Assembly (NCBI RefSeq): GCF_020026305.1
Contig: NZ_CP075691.1
Location: 5,518,001-5,582,000 of the forward strand
DNA: 64,000 nt
Direction of reading: 5' to 3'
Source: Streptomyces sp. 135
GTDB taxonomy: Bacteria > Actinomycetota > Actinomycetes > Streptomycetales > Streptomycetaceae
Shown here: piece by piece, positions 8,052-16,172 of the stretch
Numbering within the stretch: position 1 is the stretch's first letter
How the letters are laid out: each line of letters opens with the position of its first letter
The notes under the pieces: generated by a model
What the model saw: only the letters and a program-made list of their open reading frames with translations
Database searches by the model: none
Told to the model about the DNA's origin: nothing
Program-made: the position numbers and the translations under genes

Positions 8052-8958
8052 CTACTGCCCAGTGACGATTCGGACCTCGTCGAGGGCGCCGCCGGGCCCC
8101 GCGGCCCCGTTCCGGCGCACCTCGCGCCACGCCCCCGGGTCCGAGGCACGCCACTCCCGGCCGCCGTACGAGACGCGCTCGACACGCAGCGCCGAGGCCT
8201 GCGCCACCGCCCAGTGCGCCAGCTCCCAGCCCCGCCGCGGGGCCCTGCCGTCGGCGGCGGCCGTGGCGGGCACCGGGACCGTCACCGTGCGCCCCTGGCG
8301 GCGTCGGGCCGCACCTCGCGGCCGAAGTCGCGCACGAGCGCGGCCTGCACCTCGCCGGGCCGCCGGGATCCGTGCCCGGGCGGCCCTCGCAGGTGAACGT
8401 GGCGGGCGCGCGGCCGGTGAGCGCGGCGGCGAGCAGCACGGCGTCCGGCTCGTGCTTGGCGTAGGCCTGCGGAAAGCCGCTGCGCTGCACGCGCTGCGCG
8501 GCGACCGTCAGCGGCAGGCGCGAATAGCCGGGGACCTCGGCGAGGTGCTCGTAGAAACGGGCCGACGCGTACGCCGGGTCCATGATCTGGCGCTCGTCGC
8601 CCCAGCCCTGCGTGGGGCGCTGCTGGAAGAGCCCGAGCGAATCCCGGTCGCCGTGCCGGATGTTGCGCAGCCCCGACTCCTGGAGGGCGGTCGCCAGGGC
8701 GATGGTCACGGCGCGCTCGGGCATGCCGCGCGAGGTGCCGACGGCGGCGACCGTCGCGGCGTTCCGCGCCTGCTCCGCGGTGAATTCGTACGACGCGCCG
8801 TCGTCGCCCCCCGAGACCACCGTGCACCGGGGGGCGGGCTTGCCCCCGTAGACGTACTGCACCGCCACATAACCCACGACGGCGAGCAGCACGACGACCG
8901 CGGCCGTGAGACGGCGGATGCGGCCGCGCCGGAGGAAAGGGGTGGGGGGCTCAGGCAC
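8052..8958 (-). pseudogene. Membrane-anchored lytic-transglycosylase-like protein, frame-disrupted twice
   Basis: From GTG 8958 the protein shows an N-terminal membrane anchor (RLTAAVVVLLAVVGYVAVQYV). An SLT-like region follows, with catalytic-type glutamate in ALQESGLRNI, then GDRDSLGLFQQRPTQGWG. Near 8360 the frame changes and continues GEVQAALVRDFGREV. Near 8295 it changes again and continues VTVPVPATAA to VRIVTGQ, with the stop at 8052. Each break is repaired by one added base, giving 302 residues. The corrected protein resembles conserved Streptomyces muralytic-fold proteins. The two shifts lie in GC runs and may be sequencing errors. If they are real, the C-terminal third is lost. Confidence 0.75.
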
Positions 8959-9030
8959 GCGTCCAAGGTACTGGAGTCCACCGACAGGCCCGCGCGCCCC
9001 GTGGAGTTCTCTGGCGTTAGGGTCTTCCGC

Positions 9031-10119
9031 ATGCCTCAGACCGCGCTTGACCTCACGCTGGACGCCACCGAGCTGACCGCCCGGCTCGTCGACTTCCCGT
9101 CCCCGAGCGGCTCGGAGAAGGACCTCGCCGACGCCATCGAGGCGGCCCTGCGCGGCCTGCCGCACCTCACGGTCGACCGGCTCGGCAACAACGTGGTGGC
9201 CCGCACGAATCTGGGCCGCGCGGAGCGGGTCGTCCTCGCCGGGCACATCGACACGGTGCCGATCGCGGACAATCCTCCCAACGTGCCCTCCCGCCTGGAC
9301 GAGGACGGCGTCCTGTGGGGCTGCGGCACCTGCGACATGAAGTCGGGCGTCGCCGTCCAGCTGCGCATCGCCCAGACGGTGACCGAGCCCAACCGCGACC
9401 TCACCTTCGTCTTCTACGACAACGAGGAAGTGGCCGCCCACCTGAACGGCCTCGGGCACGTCGCCGAGGCGCACCCCGACTGGCTGGCGGGCGACTTCGC
9501 GGTCCTCCTGGAGCCGACCGACGGCCAGGTGGAGGGCGGCTGCCAGGGCACCCTGCGGGTCCTGCTGAGGACCAAGGGGGTGCGCGCGCACTCCGCGCGC
9601 GCGTGGATGGGCTCCAACGCCATCCACGCGGCCACCCCGATCCTGACGAAGCTCGCCGCGTACGAACCGCGCAAGCCGGTCGTCGAGGGCCTTGAGTTCC
9701 ACGAGGGCCTCAACGCCGTCCGCATCGAGGGCGGCGTCGCCACCAACGTCATCCCCGACGAGTGCACCGTCACCGTCAACTTCCGCTATGCGCCGGACCG
9801 CAGCGAGGAGGAAGCCCTCGCCTTCGTACGCGACTACTTCGCGGACTGCGGCGTCGACGAGTTCATCGTCGACGACCACACCGGCCCGGCCCGCCCCGGC
9901 CTCACCCACCCGGCGGCCGCCGCGTTCATGGCGGCCGTCGGCGGCGAGGCCCGCCCCAAGTTCGGCTGGACGGACGTCTCCCGCTTCAGCGCGCTCGGCG
10001 TGCCCGCGGTGAACTTCAGCCCCGGCGACCCGCTGCTCGCCCACAAGATCGACGAGCGTGTGAAGGCCTCGCTGATCCCGGAGGCGGAGGAGCGGCTGCG
10101 CTCCTGGCTGACCTCGTAG
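9031..10119 (+). CDS. dapE: Succinyl-diaminopimelate desuccinylase DapE
   Basis: This 362-residue M20-family metallohydrolase cleaves N-succinyl-LL-2,6-diaminopimelate to LL-diaminopimelate. Metal and catalytic residues are visible: H72 in LAGHIDTVP, the Asp in TCDMKSG, the Glu pair in YDNEEVA, Glu in LLEPTDG, and the last His in LLAHKIDERV. The ATG at 9031 has no Shine-Dalgarno. A TAGGGT -10-like box ends 7 bases before it, so the mRNA may be leaderless. It is divergent from the preceding gene. With dapC it supplies lysine and cell-wall diaminopimelate. Confidence 0.95.
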   Translation: MPQTALDLTLDATELTARLVDFPSPSGSEKDLADAIEAALRGLPHLTVDRLGNNVVARTNLGRAERVVLAGHIDTVPIADNPPNVPSRLDEDGVLWGCGTCDMKSGVAVQLRIAQTVTEPNRDLTFVFYDNEEVAAHLNGLGHVAEAHPDWLAGDFAVLLEPTDGQVEGGCQGTLRVLLRTKGVRAHSARAWMGSNAIHAATPILTKLAAYEPRKPVVEGLEFHEGLNAVRIEGGVATNVIPDECTVTVNFRYAPDRSEEEALAFVRDYFADCGVDEFIVDDHTGPARPGLTHPAAAAFMAAVGGEARPKFGWTDVSRFSALGVPAVNFSPGDPLLAHKIDERVKASLIPEAEERLRSWLTS

Positions 10120-10175
10120 GCGGCTTCCCGGGCGGCTTGGGGGCCGGACATCCCGAGGTCCCTCGGGCGTAACCC

Positions 10176-10189
10176 GCGTAGATCTACGC
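10176..10189. promoter_or_regulatory. Perfect 14-bp palindrome upstream of the LOG-family gene
   Basis: The sequence GCGTAGATCTACGC is its own reverse complement and sits 33 bases before the ATG at 10222, where an operator or -10 region would lie. A smaller hairpin (CCCGAGG/CCTCGGG, 10152-10167) precedes it and may end dapE transcription. Operator function is inferred. Confidence 0.4.
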
Positions 10190-10221
10190 TGTGAGGCACG
10201 CACGCGTGGAGGGAGCAGACG

Positions 10222-10998
10222 ATGACCGACCCCAATGCCAGCCCAGACAGTGGTGCCCCCGCTGCCAGGAAGCGTCCCGAGGAGCAGCGGCTCGGGCCGG
10301 TGCTGCGCCGCCGCGACAAGGTCCAGGCAGGCACCACCGATCAGCGTCTCCTCGACTCCAAAGGCCCCTCCGAGTGGGTGCACACCGACCCCTGGCGGGT
10401 CCTGCGCATCCAGTCCGAGTTCATCGAGGGCTTCGGCACCCTCGCCGAACTCCCGCCCGCGATCAGCGTCTTCGGCTCGGCGCGCACTCCCGCGGGCTCA
10501 CCGGAGTACGCGGCGGGGGTCGAGATCGGCCGGGCGCTCGTGGAGGCCGGCTTCGCCGTCATCACGGGCGGCGGGCCCGGCGCCATGCAGGCCGCCAACC
10601 AAGGCGCCGTCGAGGCGAAGGGCACCTCGGTCGGCCTCGGCATCGAGCTCCCCTTCGAGCAGGGCCTGAACCCGTATGTCGACATCGGCGTGAACTTCCG
10701 CTACTTCTTCGTCCGCAAGACGATGTTCGTGAAGTACGCCCAGGGCTTCGTGGTGCTGCCCGGCGGCCTCGGCACCCTGGACGAGCTCTTCGAAGCGCTC
10801 ACCCTCGTCCAGACCCGCAAGGTCACGCGCTTCCCGATCGTCCTGTTCGGCTCGCAGTACTGGCAGGGCCTGATCGACTGGCTGAAGAACACGGTCATCG
10901 CCCAGGGCAAGGCCTCGGAGGCCGACCTGCTCCTCTTCCACGTCACGGACGACGTGGAAGAGGCCATCTCCCTGGTGACCAAGGAAGTCGGAACGTAA
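10222..10998 (+). CDS. LOG-family protein (TIGR00730 Rossmann fold), putative cytokinin-type phosphoribohydrolase
   Basis: The 258-residue protein contains the family signatures GGGPGAMQAAN (about residue 116) and PGGLGTLDE (about residue 180). In LOG enzymes these bind and hydrolyse nucleoside 5'-monophosphates to a base plus ribose 5-phosphate. Older annotations call the family lysine decarboxylase, which is not supported. An Arg/Lys-rich N-terminal extension of about 50 residues precedes the fold. GGAGGGAG lies before the ATG. It follows dapE, as Rv1205 follows dapE in mycobacteria. Confidence 0.92.
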   Translation: MTDPNASPDSGAPAARKRPEEQRLGPVLRRRDKVQAGTTDQRLLDSKGPSEWVHTDPWRVLRIQSEFIEGFGTLAELPPAISVFGSARTPAGSPEYAAGVEIGRALVEAGFAVITGGGPGAMQAANQGAVEAKGTSVGLGIELPFEQGLNPYVDIGVNFRYFFVRKTMFVKYAQGFVVLPGGLGTLDELFEALTLVQTRKVTRFPIVLFGSQYWQGLIDWLKNTVIAQGKASEADLLLFHVTDDVEEAISLVTKEVGT

Positions 10999-11045
10999 CT
11001 TCCCCTCGGGGGAGTTCAAGGGAGTTCAGGGGGCGCCGGTGTGGT

Positions 11046-11906
11046 TCAGGCGAGTCCCCGGCGGGCGACCGCCGGGGGCCGGTGCCCCGCGATGGCGGCC
11101 ACCATGTCCAGGACCTGCTTCGTCTCCGCGATCTCGTGCACGCGGTAGACCTGCGCGCCCAGCCACGCCGAGACCGCCGTCGTCGCCAGCGTGCCGATCA
11201 CCCGCTCCTTGACCGGCTTGTCCAGGGTCTCGCCGACGAAGTCCTTGTTGGACAGCGAGACCAGCACGGGCCAGCCCGTCTCCACCATCTCGCCGAGCCG
11301 CCGGGTGGCTTCGAGACTGTGCCGGGTGTTCTTGCCGAAGTCGTGCCCCGGGTCGATCAGCACGGACTCGCGCGGGACGCCCAGCCCGACCGCCCGCTCG
11401 GCCAGGCCCACCGTCACGCGCAGGATGTCGGCCAGCACGTCGTCGTACGTGACGCGGTGCGGCCGCGTCCGCGGCTCGGCGCCGCCCGCGTGCGTGCACA
11501 CCAGGCCGGCGCCGTACCGCGCGGCGACCTCCGCGAGCTTGGGGTCGACACCGCCCCAGGCGTCGTTGAGCAGATCGGCGCCGGCCTCGCAGACCGCCTC
11601 GCCGACGTCGTGCCGCCAGGTGTCGACGCTGATCACCACCTCGGGGAACCGCTTGCGCACCTCGGCGACGAAGCCGACCGTGCGGCGCGCCTCCTCCTGC
11701 GCCGTGACCTCCTCGCCGGGGCCCGCCTTGACCCCGCCGATGTCGATGATGGCGGCGCCCTCGGCCACCGCCTGCTCCACCCGGGCGAGCGCGGGCTCGT
11801 CGCGGAACGTGGCGCCCCGGTCGTAGAAGGAGTCCGGGGTCCGGTTCACGATCGCCATGATCACCGGCTCGTGCGCGTCGAACTCGCGCCTGCCAAGCCT
11901 GAGCAT
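11046..11906 (-). CDS. folP2: Dihydropteroate synthase-like protein, FolP2 type
   Basis: This 286-residue protein has a TIM-barrel pterin-binding fold. The first motif reads MAIVNRTPDSFYDRG; true dihydropteroate synthases have a Val in place of the Arg (NVTPDSF). Other pterin-site motifs are retained: IIDIGGVKAGPG, SVDTWRHDV and LIDPGHDFGKNT. Mycobacterial FolP2 has the same divergent motif and, as I recall, lacks the synthase activity, so folate synthesis should not be assumed here. AGGAGG lies 10 bases before the ATG. The neighbouring LOG and glycosylase genes match the mycobacterial order. Confidence 0.88.
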   Translation of the reverse strand: MLRLGRREFDAHEPVIMAIVNRTPDSFYDRGATFRDEPALARVEQAVAEGAAIIDIGGVKAGPGEEVTAQEEARRTVGFVAEVRKRFPEVVISVDTWRHDVGEAVCEAGADLLNDAWGGVDPKLAEVAARYGAGLVCTHAGGAEPRTRPHRVTYDDVLADILRVTVGLAERAVGLGVPRESVLIDPGHDFGKNTRHSLEATRRLGEMVETGWPVLVSLSNKDFVGETLDKPVKERVIGTLATTAVSAWLGAQVYRVHEIAETKQVLDMVAAIAGHRPPAVARRGLA

Positions 11907-12014
11907 CCCCTGTGGCCCTCCTGGGTCCTCGTCGCGTGCGGCCGCCTGCGACCTTAACTGTCACAGCCACATGGCACGATCGGACCCTGACAGTTTCAGC
12001 ACGGGCAGTCGAGC

Positions 12015-12455
12015 GTGGGGGCCTACGCCATGGTCTTGTTCTTGTTCCTGGTCATCGCCCTCGTGGTGGTGGTCGGCGCGGTGACCCTCGCCGTGGTCGG
12101 CGGCGGTGAGAGCGCCGCCCTGCCCGATGCCCCGCCCGAGCGGTTCACCGACCCGCTGCCCGTCGACCGTCCGCTGCGCCGGGCCGACGTCGACGCCGTC
12201 CGCTTCCCGACGGCCCTGCGCGGCTATCACATGGGCGAGGTGGACGACGTGCTCGGCCGCGTCGGCGCGGAGCTGGCCGAGCGGGACGCCCGCATCGCCG
12301 AGCTGGAGGCGGCCCTGGCCGGCGCCCAGGCCACGGCGGTCGCGGGCCCCGCCCTCTTCGAGGGGTACGACCCGCGCCCCCACGAGGCGGCCGCCGACGA
12401 CAAGGCCGAGGACACCGCTCAGCCGAAGGACCAGAAGGGCGACGACGACCAGTGA
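12015..12455 (+). CDS. Membrane-anchored DivIVA-domain protein
   Basis: The 146-residue protein starts with a transmembrane helix (MVLFLFLVIALVVVVGAV). A short DivIVA-like segment follows (FPTALRGYHMGEVDDVL), then a coiled coil (ELAERDARIAELEAAL) and an acidic tail. It is probably a small polar or division-site scaffold at the inner membrane; the function is inferred from the fold only. The start may be GTG 12015 or ATG 12030, and neither has a strong ribosome binding site. The stop overlaps the GTG of the DNA glycosylase by 4 bases. Confidence 0.8.
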   Translation: MGAYAMVLFLFLVIALVVVVGAVTLAVVGGGESAALPDAPPERFTDPLPVDRPLRRADVDAVRFPTALRGYHMGEVDDVLGRVGAELAERDARIAELEAALAGAQATAVAGPALFEGYDPRPHEAAADDKAEDTAQPKDQKGDDDQ

Positions 12456-13072
12456 GCACCGAGAGCGAGAGCGAGAGCGGCGCGGTCCCGGGTCCGGACG
12501 GCGCGCTGCGCTGCCCCTGGGGCCTGTCCACCGAGGACTACGTCGCGTACCACGACGGCGAGTGGGGCCGCCCGGTCCACGGCGACGACGCGCTCTACGA
12601 ACGGCTCTGCCTGGAGGCCTTCCAGTCCGGCCTCTCCTGGATCACGATCCTGCGCCGCCGCGAGGGCTTCCGCGCGGCCTTCGCCGACTTCAAGATCGCC
12701 GCGGTCGCGGAGTTCACCGACGAGGACCGTGCGCGGCTCCTCGCCGACCCGGGCATCATCCGCAACCGCGCCAAGATCGACGCGACCCTCGCCAACGCGC
12801 GCGTGCTCGCCGACTGGGCCGAGGGCGAACTGGACGCCCTGATCTGGTCGTTCGCGCCGGACCCCGCCTCCCGCGAGGCCCCGAGGGTCCTCGCCGACGT
12901 GCCCGCGATCACCGACGAGTCCATCGCCCTGTCCAAGGCCCTCAAGAAGCGCGGCATCCGCTTCATCGGTCCCACCACGGCGTACGCCCTCATGCAGGCC
13001 TGCGGCCTGGTCGACGACCACCTCGCGGACTGCGTGGCCCGCGAGGCCTCGCGGGCGTCCTACGCGACCTAA
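12452..13072 (+). CDS. tag: DNA-3-methyladenine glycosylase I
   Basis: This 206-residue enzyme removes 3-methyladenine from alkylated DNA (base excision repair). Family motifs are clear: RCPWGLSTEDYVAYHDGEWG near the N-terminus holds zinc-ligand Cys and His, and QSGLSWITILRRR carries the base-pocket residues. The second zinc pair is H-x3-C in DDHLADC near the C-terminus. The GTG start overlaps the preceding stop, so it is coupled to the DivIVA-like gene. The TAA overlaps the stop of the convergent hydratase by 4 bases. Confidence 0.95.
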   Translation: MSTESESESGAVPGPDGALRCPWGLSTEDYVAYHDGEWGRPVHGDDALYERLCLEAFQSGLSWITILRRREGFRAAFADFKIAAVAEFTDEDRARLLADPGIIRNRAKIDATLANARVLADWAEGELDALIWSFAPDPASREAPRVLADVPAITDESIALSKALKKRGIRFIGPTTAYALMQACGLVDDHLADCVAREASRASYAT

Positions 13073-13869
13073 CGGCCCAGGTACTTCGGCTTCTCCTTGG
13101 CGATGAAGGCCTGGACGGCGATCGTGTGGTCCTGCGACGCGCCCGCCCTGCTCTGCAGCTCGTCCTCCTTGTCCAGCGCCTCGTCCAGGGAATGGGCCGC
13201 CGCGTAGGCGAGTGACTCCTTGAGCGCCGCGTAGGCGAGGGTCGGGCCCTCGGCCAGGGCGCGGGCCACCTTCGCGGCCTCGGCGGCCAGCTCGGCCGCG
13301 GGGACGACCTTGTTGGCGATCCCCAGGTCGTACGCGTCCTGGGCGCTCAGGTTCCGCGGGAAGAGCAGCAGGTCGGCGGCGCGACCGGGGCCGATCACGC
13401 GCGGCAGCGTCCAGGAGACGCCCGAGTCGGCGGTCAGGGCGACCCCGGCGAAGGAGGTGTTGAACGACGCGGTGTCCGCGACCACGCGGTAGTCGGCGGC
13501 GAGCGCGAAGCCGAGGCCCGCGCCGGCGGCGACGCCGTTCACCCCGGCCACCACCGGCTTCGGCATGCCCGTCAGCGTCCGCACGATGGGGTTGTAGTGC
13601 TCCCTGACCGTGCTCATGGTCTGCCCGGTACCGGCCTCGCGGTCCGCCGCCAGGGAGCCGATGTGCTCCTTGAGGTCCTGCCCGACGCAGAAGGCGCGCC
13701 CGGTCGCGGTGAGCAGAACGGCGCGCACGGCGGTGTCCTCGGCGGCCGACCGCGCGGCCTCCCGAAGGGCGACCTTGGCCTCCGTGTTCATGGCGTTCAT
13801 CGCCTCGGGACGGTTGATCGTGATCGTCGCGAGTCCGTCGCTCACCTCGTAGAGCACGGTGTCGGCCAT
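13069..13869 (-). CDS. Enoyl-CoA hydratase/isomerase family protein
   Basis: The 266-residue crotonase-fold protein starts MADTVLYEVSDGLATITINRP. The oxyanion-hole region and the segment GVAAGAGLGFALAADYRVV match enoyl-CoA hydratases. One glutamate typical of the hydratase pair is not obvious (TSFAGVALTADSGVSW has Asp), which also fits PaaG-type isomerases. GGAGGGG lies upstream of ATG 13869. The conserved protein begins there, so longer in-frame starts are unlikely. Its role may be fatty-acid or phenylacetate catabolism; the substrate cannot be decided. Confidence 0.88.
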   Translation of the reverse strand: MADTVLYEVSDGLATITINRPEAMNAMNTEAKVALREAARSAAEDTAVRAVLLTATGRAFCVGQDLKEHIGSLAADREAGTGQTMSTVREHYNPIVRTLTGMPKPVVAGVNGVAAGAGLGFALAADYRVVADTASFNTSFAGVALTADSGVSWTLPRVIGPGRAADLLLFPRNLSAQDAYDLGIANKVVPAAELAAEAAKVARALAEGPTLAYAALKESLAYAAAHSLDEALDKEDELQSRAGASQDHTIAVQAFIAKEKPKYLGR

Positions 13870-14175
13870 GGGGTTCCCCTCCGTCGGTCCAGTACGTGGA
13901 CTCAGCATGACGGAGATCATCCGGCTCCGGCATGAGGCCGGATATGTGACCTGCGTCAAAGAATTTCGGGTCTGTGAGGCGTATGGGGCGGCGAAGTATC
14001 GCAGCCACATCGGCGAATTGGGTGGTTTTGCGGGCGCGCGTTGCGCAAGCGATGCCGACCGATGTTGGTCATCGGGTCCCGCCATGCGGGATAATGACCT
14101 GGAAGCAATGTGTTCGATGCCGGTGACACCTGGGTTGTCGGCTGCGATGAGCTGGTTTCAGGAAGGGGAACGAGC
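13870..14175. other. Divergent intergenic region upstream of the DUF3117 gene
   Basis: The 306 bases carry no credible gene. A GATAAT -10-like box at 14090-14095, with a weak TTGGTC at 14065-14070 (19-base spacer), may drive the DUF3117 gene. The hydratase promoter must lie in the left part, where the sequence is less GC-rich (13940-13975). Confidence 0.4.
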
Positions 14176-14343
14176 ATGGCGGCCATGAAGCCGCGGACGG
14201 GCGACGGCCCGCTCGAGGTGACCAAGGAGGGGCGGGGCATCGTCATGCGCGTTCCGCTCGAAGGCGGCGGACGACTTGTCGTCGAACTCACTCCGGACGA
14301 GGCCGACGCACTCGGCGACGCTCTGAAGAAGGTCGTCGGCTGA
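14176..14343 (+). CDS. DUF3117 small protein
   Basis: The 55-residue protein begins MAAMKPRTGDGPLEVTKEG and ends LGDALKKVV. It is highly conserved across actinobacteria (Rv1211-like) and has no known function. It is small and charged, with a predicted beta-hairpin (GIVMRVPLEGGGRLVVEL) and a C-terminal helix. AGGAAGGGG lies 6 bases before the ATG. A clean terminator follows, so it is a monocistronic unit. Confidence 0.93.
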   Translation: MAAMKPRTGDGPLEVTKEGRGIVMRVPLEGGGRLVVELTPDEADALGDALKKVVG

Positions 14344-14365
14344 CGCGCAAGCGCCAACACTTTTC

Positions 14366-14400
14366 ACTGCCCCGGATCCGCGACACCGATCCGGGGCAGT
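14366..14400 (+). terminator. Terminator hairpin after the DUF3117 gene
   Basis: A perfect 12-bp inverted repeat (ACTGCCCCGGAT at 14366-14377 with 14389-14400) has an 11-base loop. It starts 22 bases after the stop codon. Confidence 0.8.
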
Positions 14401-14427
14401 ATTGCGTTCGGGGGCCGTGCCCCTGCA

Positions 14428-14458
14428 AGGGGCGCGGGGAACTGCGCGACCAGCCCCC
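14428..14458 (+). repeat. Dispersed Streptomyces intergenic repeat, copy 1
   Basis: This copy contains GGGGCGCGGGGAACTGCGCG followed by ACCAGCC. Variants of this element occur very often between Streptomyces genes. Two more copies, in inverse orientation, are at 20798-20830 and (degenerate) 37731-37757. The function is unknown; it may act as a transcription-end hairpin. Confidence 0.75.
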
Positions 14459-14543
14459 TCCGACCCGCACATGACCCACCACAGAAGCGGGCCCGGCACC
14501 CCCCACCGGGGCAGCACAGAGAACCGCCCGAGCGAGCGCAGCG

Positions 14544-15176
14544 CTACCGCTTGACGGCGCAGAGCAGCCCGTCCCCCACCGGCAGCAGCGAAGGCACCAG
14601 CTCCGGACTCTCCCGCACGGTGCGCAGCAGCTCGCGAAGGTGCAGCACCTCGACCGGCTGCGGCCCGGAGTCCACGGTCCTGCCGTCCGCGAAGGCACCC
14701 TCGAAACAGACGAGGCCGCCCGGCCGCAGCAGACGCAACGATTCAGCGAGGTACTCCATGGACTCCACGCGGTCGCCGTCGCAGAACACGAGGTCGTAAC
14801 CGCCGTCCGCGAGGCGCGGCAGGACGTCCAGGGCCCTGCCGGGGATGAAGCGCGCGCGGTTGCCCGCGAACCCGGCGGCGCGGAAGGCCTGCCGGGCGAA
14901 CTGCTGGTGGTCCGGCTCGGGGTCGACCGTGGTCAGCACACCGTCGGGCCGCATGCCGTGCAGCAGGTGGATCCCCGACACCCCCGTGCCGGTGCCGATC
15001 TCGGCCACCGCTTTCGCGTCAACCGTGGCGGCGAGCATCCGCAGCGCGGCGCCGGTGCCGGGCGACACCGAGGGCAGCCCTGCCTCCCGGGCCCGGTCCC
15101 GGGCCCAGCGCAGCGCCTCGTCCTCGGCGACAAAGGCGTCGGCGAACGCCCAGCTCGTCTGCCGGTTGCCGGTAAT
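14544..15176 (-). CDS. O-methyltransferase, class I SAM-dependent (COG4122 type)
   Basis: The SAM-binding motif is AEIGTGTGVSG. Later motifs are LTTVDPEPDHQQFAR and YDLVFCDGDRVE, followed by RLLRPGGLVCFEG. Homologous sequence continues upstream of the GTG at 15068 (TGNRQTSWAFADAFVAEDEAL), but no ATG, GTG, TTG or CTG is available there. The best start is an ATT at 15176, with AGGAG 6 bases upstream, giving 210 residues. A missing base further upstream is the alternative. It is divergent from the ECF sigma gene, as Rv1220c is from sigE in mycobacteria. The methyl acceptor is unknown. Confidence 0.85.
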   Translation of the reverse strand: MTGNRQTSWAFADAFVAEDEALRWARDRAREAGLPSVSPGTGAALRMLAATVDAKAVAEIGTGTGVSGIHLLHGMRPDGVLTTVDPEPDHQQFARQAFRAAGFAGNRARFIPGRALDVLPRLADGGYDLVFCDGDRVESMEYLAESLRLLRPGGLVCFEGAFADGRTVDSGPQPVEVLHLRELLRTVRESPELVPSLLPVGDGLLCAVKR

Positions 15177-15395
15177 GGCCCTCTCCTGTCCCCGTGGTTG
15201 CCTGGCCGTGACTGTATCCGTTGGGGCCGGGAACCCGCAGATGGGACCGGGCGTTTACAGGGGGTGGGAGGCCAGCGGGGGTAACGGATGGATCAAGACC
15301 GGAAGCGGGCGCGCCGATGCGGCAGGACAGCTGCCCGGAAGCCTGTACCAAATTCACGTAAAAACGCTTATCCGGAGCTAACGGGCGAGGTGGTT

Positions 15396-16172
15396 ATGGT
15401 AGGGGCTCCACTGGACAACACCACCAGAGCCGACAGGGGAGGTGCGGCTGCGTCCGCGGATCGGGGAGGAGCGCTGCGGCGTTTTCTCGGATTGGCGGGT
15501 GAGCCGAAATCCGTGACCGACACCGCTGACCGCATCCGTGCCAACGACTCCGCTCAGACCGCGACCTTTGCCGCTGACGCGGAATCGCAGGCGTGGACTC
15601 CGCCCACCTGGGAGGAGATCGTCAGCACGCACAGCGGCCGCGTCTACCGCCTGGCGTATCGCCTGACCGGCAATCAGCACGACGCCGAGGACCTCACCCA
15701 AGAGGTCTTCGTCCGTGTCTTCCGGTCCCTCTCGACCTACACCCCCGGCACGTTCGAGGGCTGGCTGCACCGCATCACCACGAACCTCTTCCTGGACATG
15801 GTGCGCCGCAAGCAGCGCATCCGCTTCGACGCCCTCGGGGACGACGCGGCGGAGCGCCTGCCGAGCCGCGAGCCGTCGCCGCAGCAGGTGTTCAACGACA
15901 CGCACTTCGACGCGGACGTCCAGCAGGCGCTCGACACCCTCGCGCCCGAATTCCGCGCCGCCGTGGTCCTCTGCGACATCGAGGGCCTTTCGTACGAGGA
16001 GATCGCCGCCACCCTCGGCGTCAAGCTCGGTACGGTCCGCAGCCGAATCCACCGGGGCCGCTCGCAGCTGCGCAAGGCCCTCCAGCACCGCTCTCCCGAG
16101 GCCCGCGCCGAGCGTCGTTCGCTCGCGGTCACGGGGGCTCTGGCGCTGGGAGGAGGGGGCGCGACCGCGTGA
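15396..16172 (+). CDS. sigE: ECF RNA polymerase sigma factor, SigE-like
   Basis: The 258-residue protein has a variable N-terminal 65 residues, then sigma region 2 (YRLAYRLTGNQHDAEDLTQE, TFEGWLHRITTNLFLDMVRR) and region 4 (LSYEEIAATLGVKLGTVRSR). ATG 15396 follows GAGGTGG and starts the conserved MVGAPLD sequence; longer in-frame starts exist but lack support. The next genes encode a zinc anti-sigma factor (4-base overlap), an HtrA protease and TatB. That is the order of mycobacterial sigE-rseA-htrA-tatB, so an envelope-stress role is likely. It is not necessarily the gene called sigE in S. coelicolor. Confidence 0.92.
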   Translation: MVGAPLDNTTRADRGGAAASADRGGALRRFLGLAGEPKSVTDTADRIRANDSAQTATFAADAESQAWTPPTWEEIVSTHSGRVYRLAYRLTGNQHDAEDLTQEVFVRVFRSLSTYTPGTFEGWLHRITTNLFLDMVRRKQRIRFDALGDDAAERLPSREPSPQQVFNDTHFDADVQQALDTLAPEFRAAVVLCDIEGLSYEEIAATLGVKLGTVRSRIHRGRSQLRKALQHRSPEARAERRSLAVTGALALGGGGATA

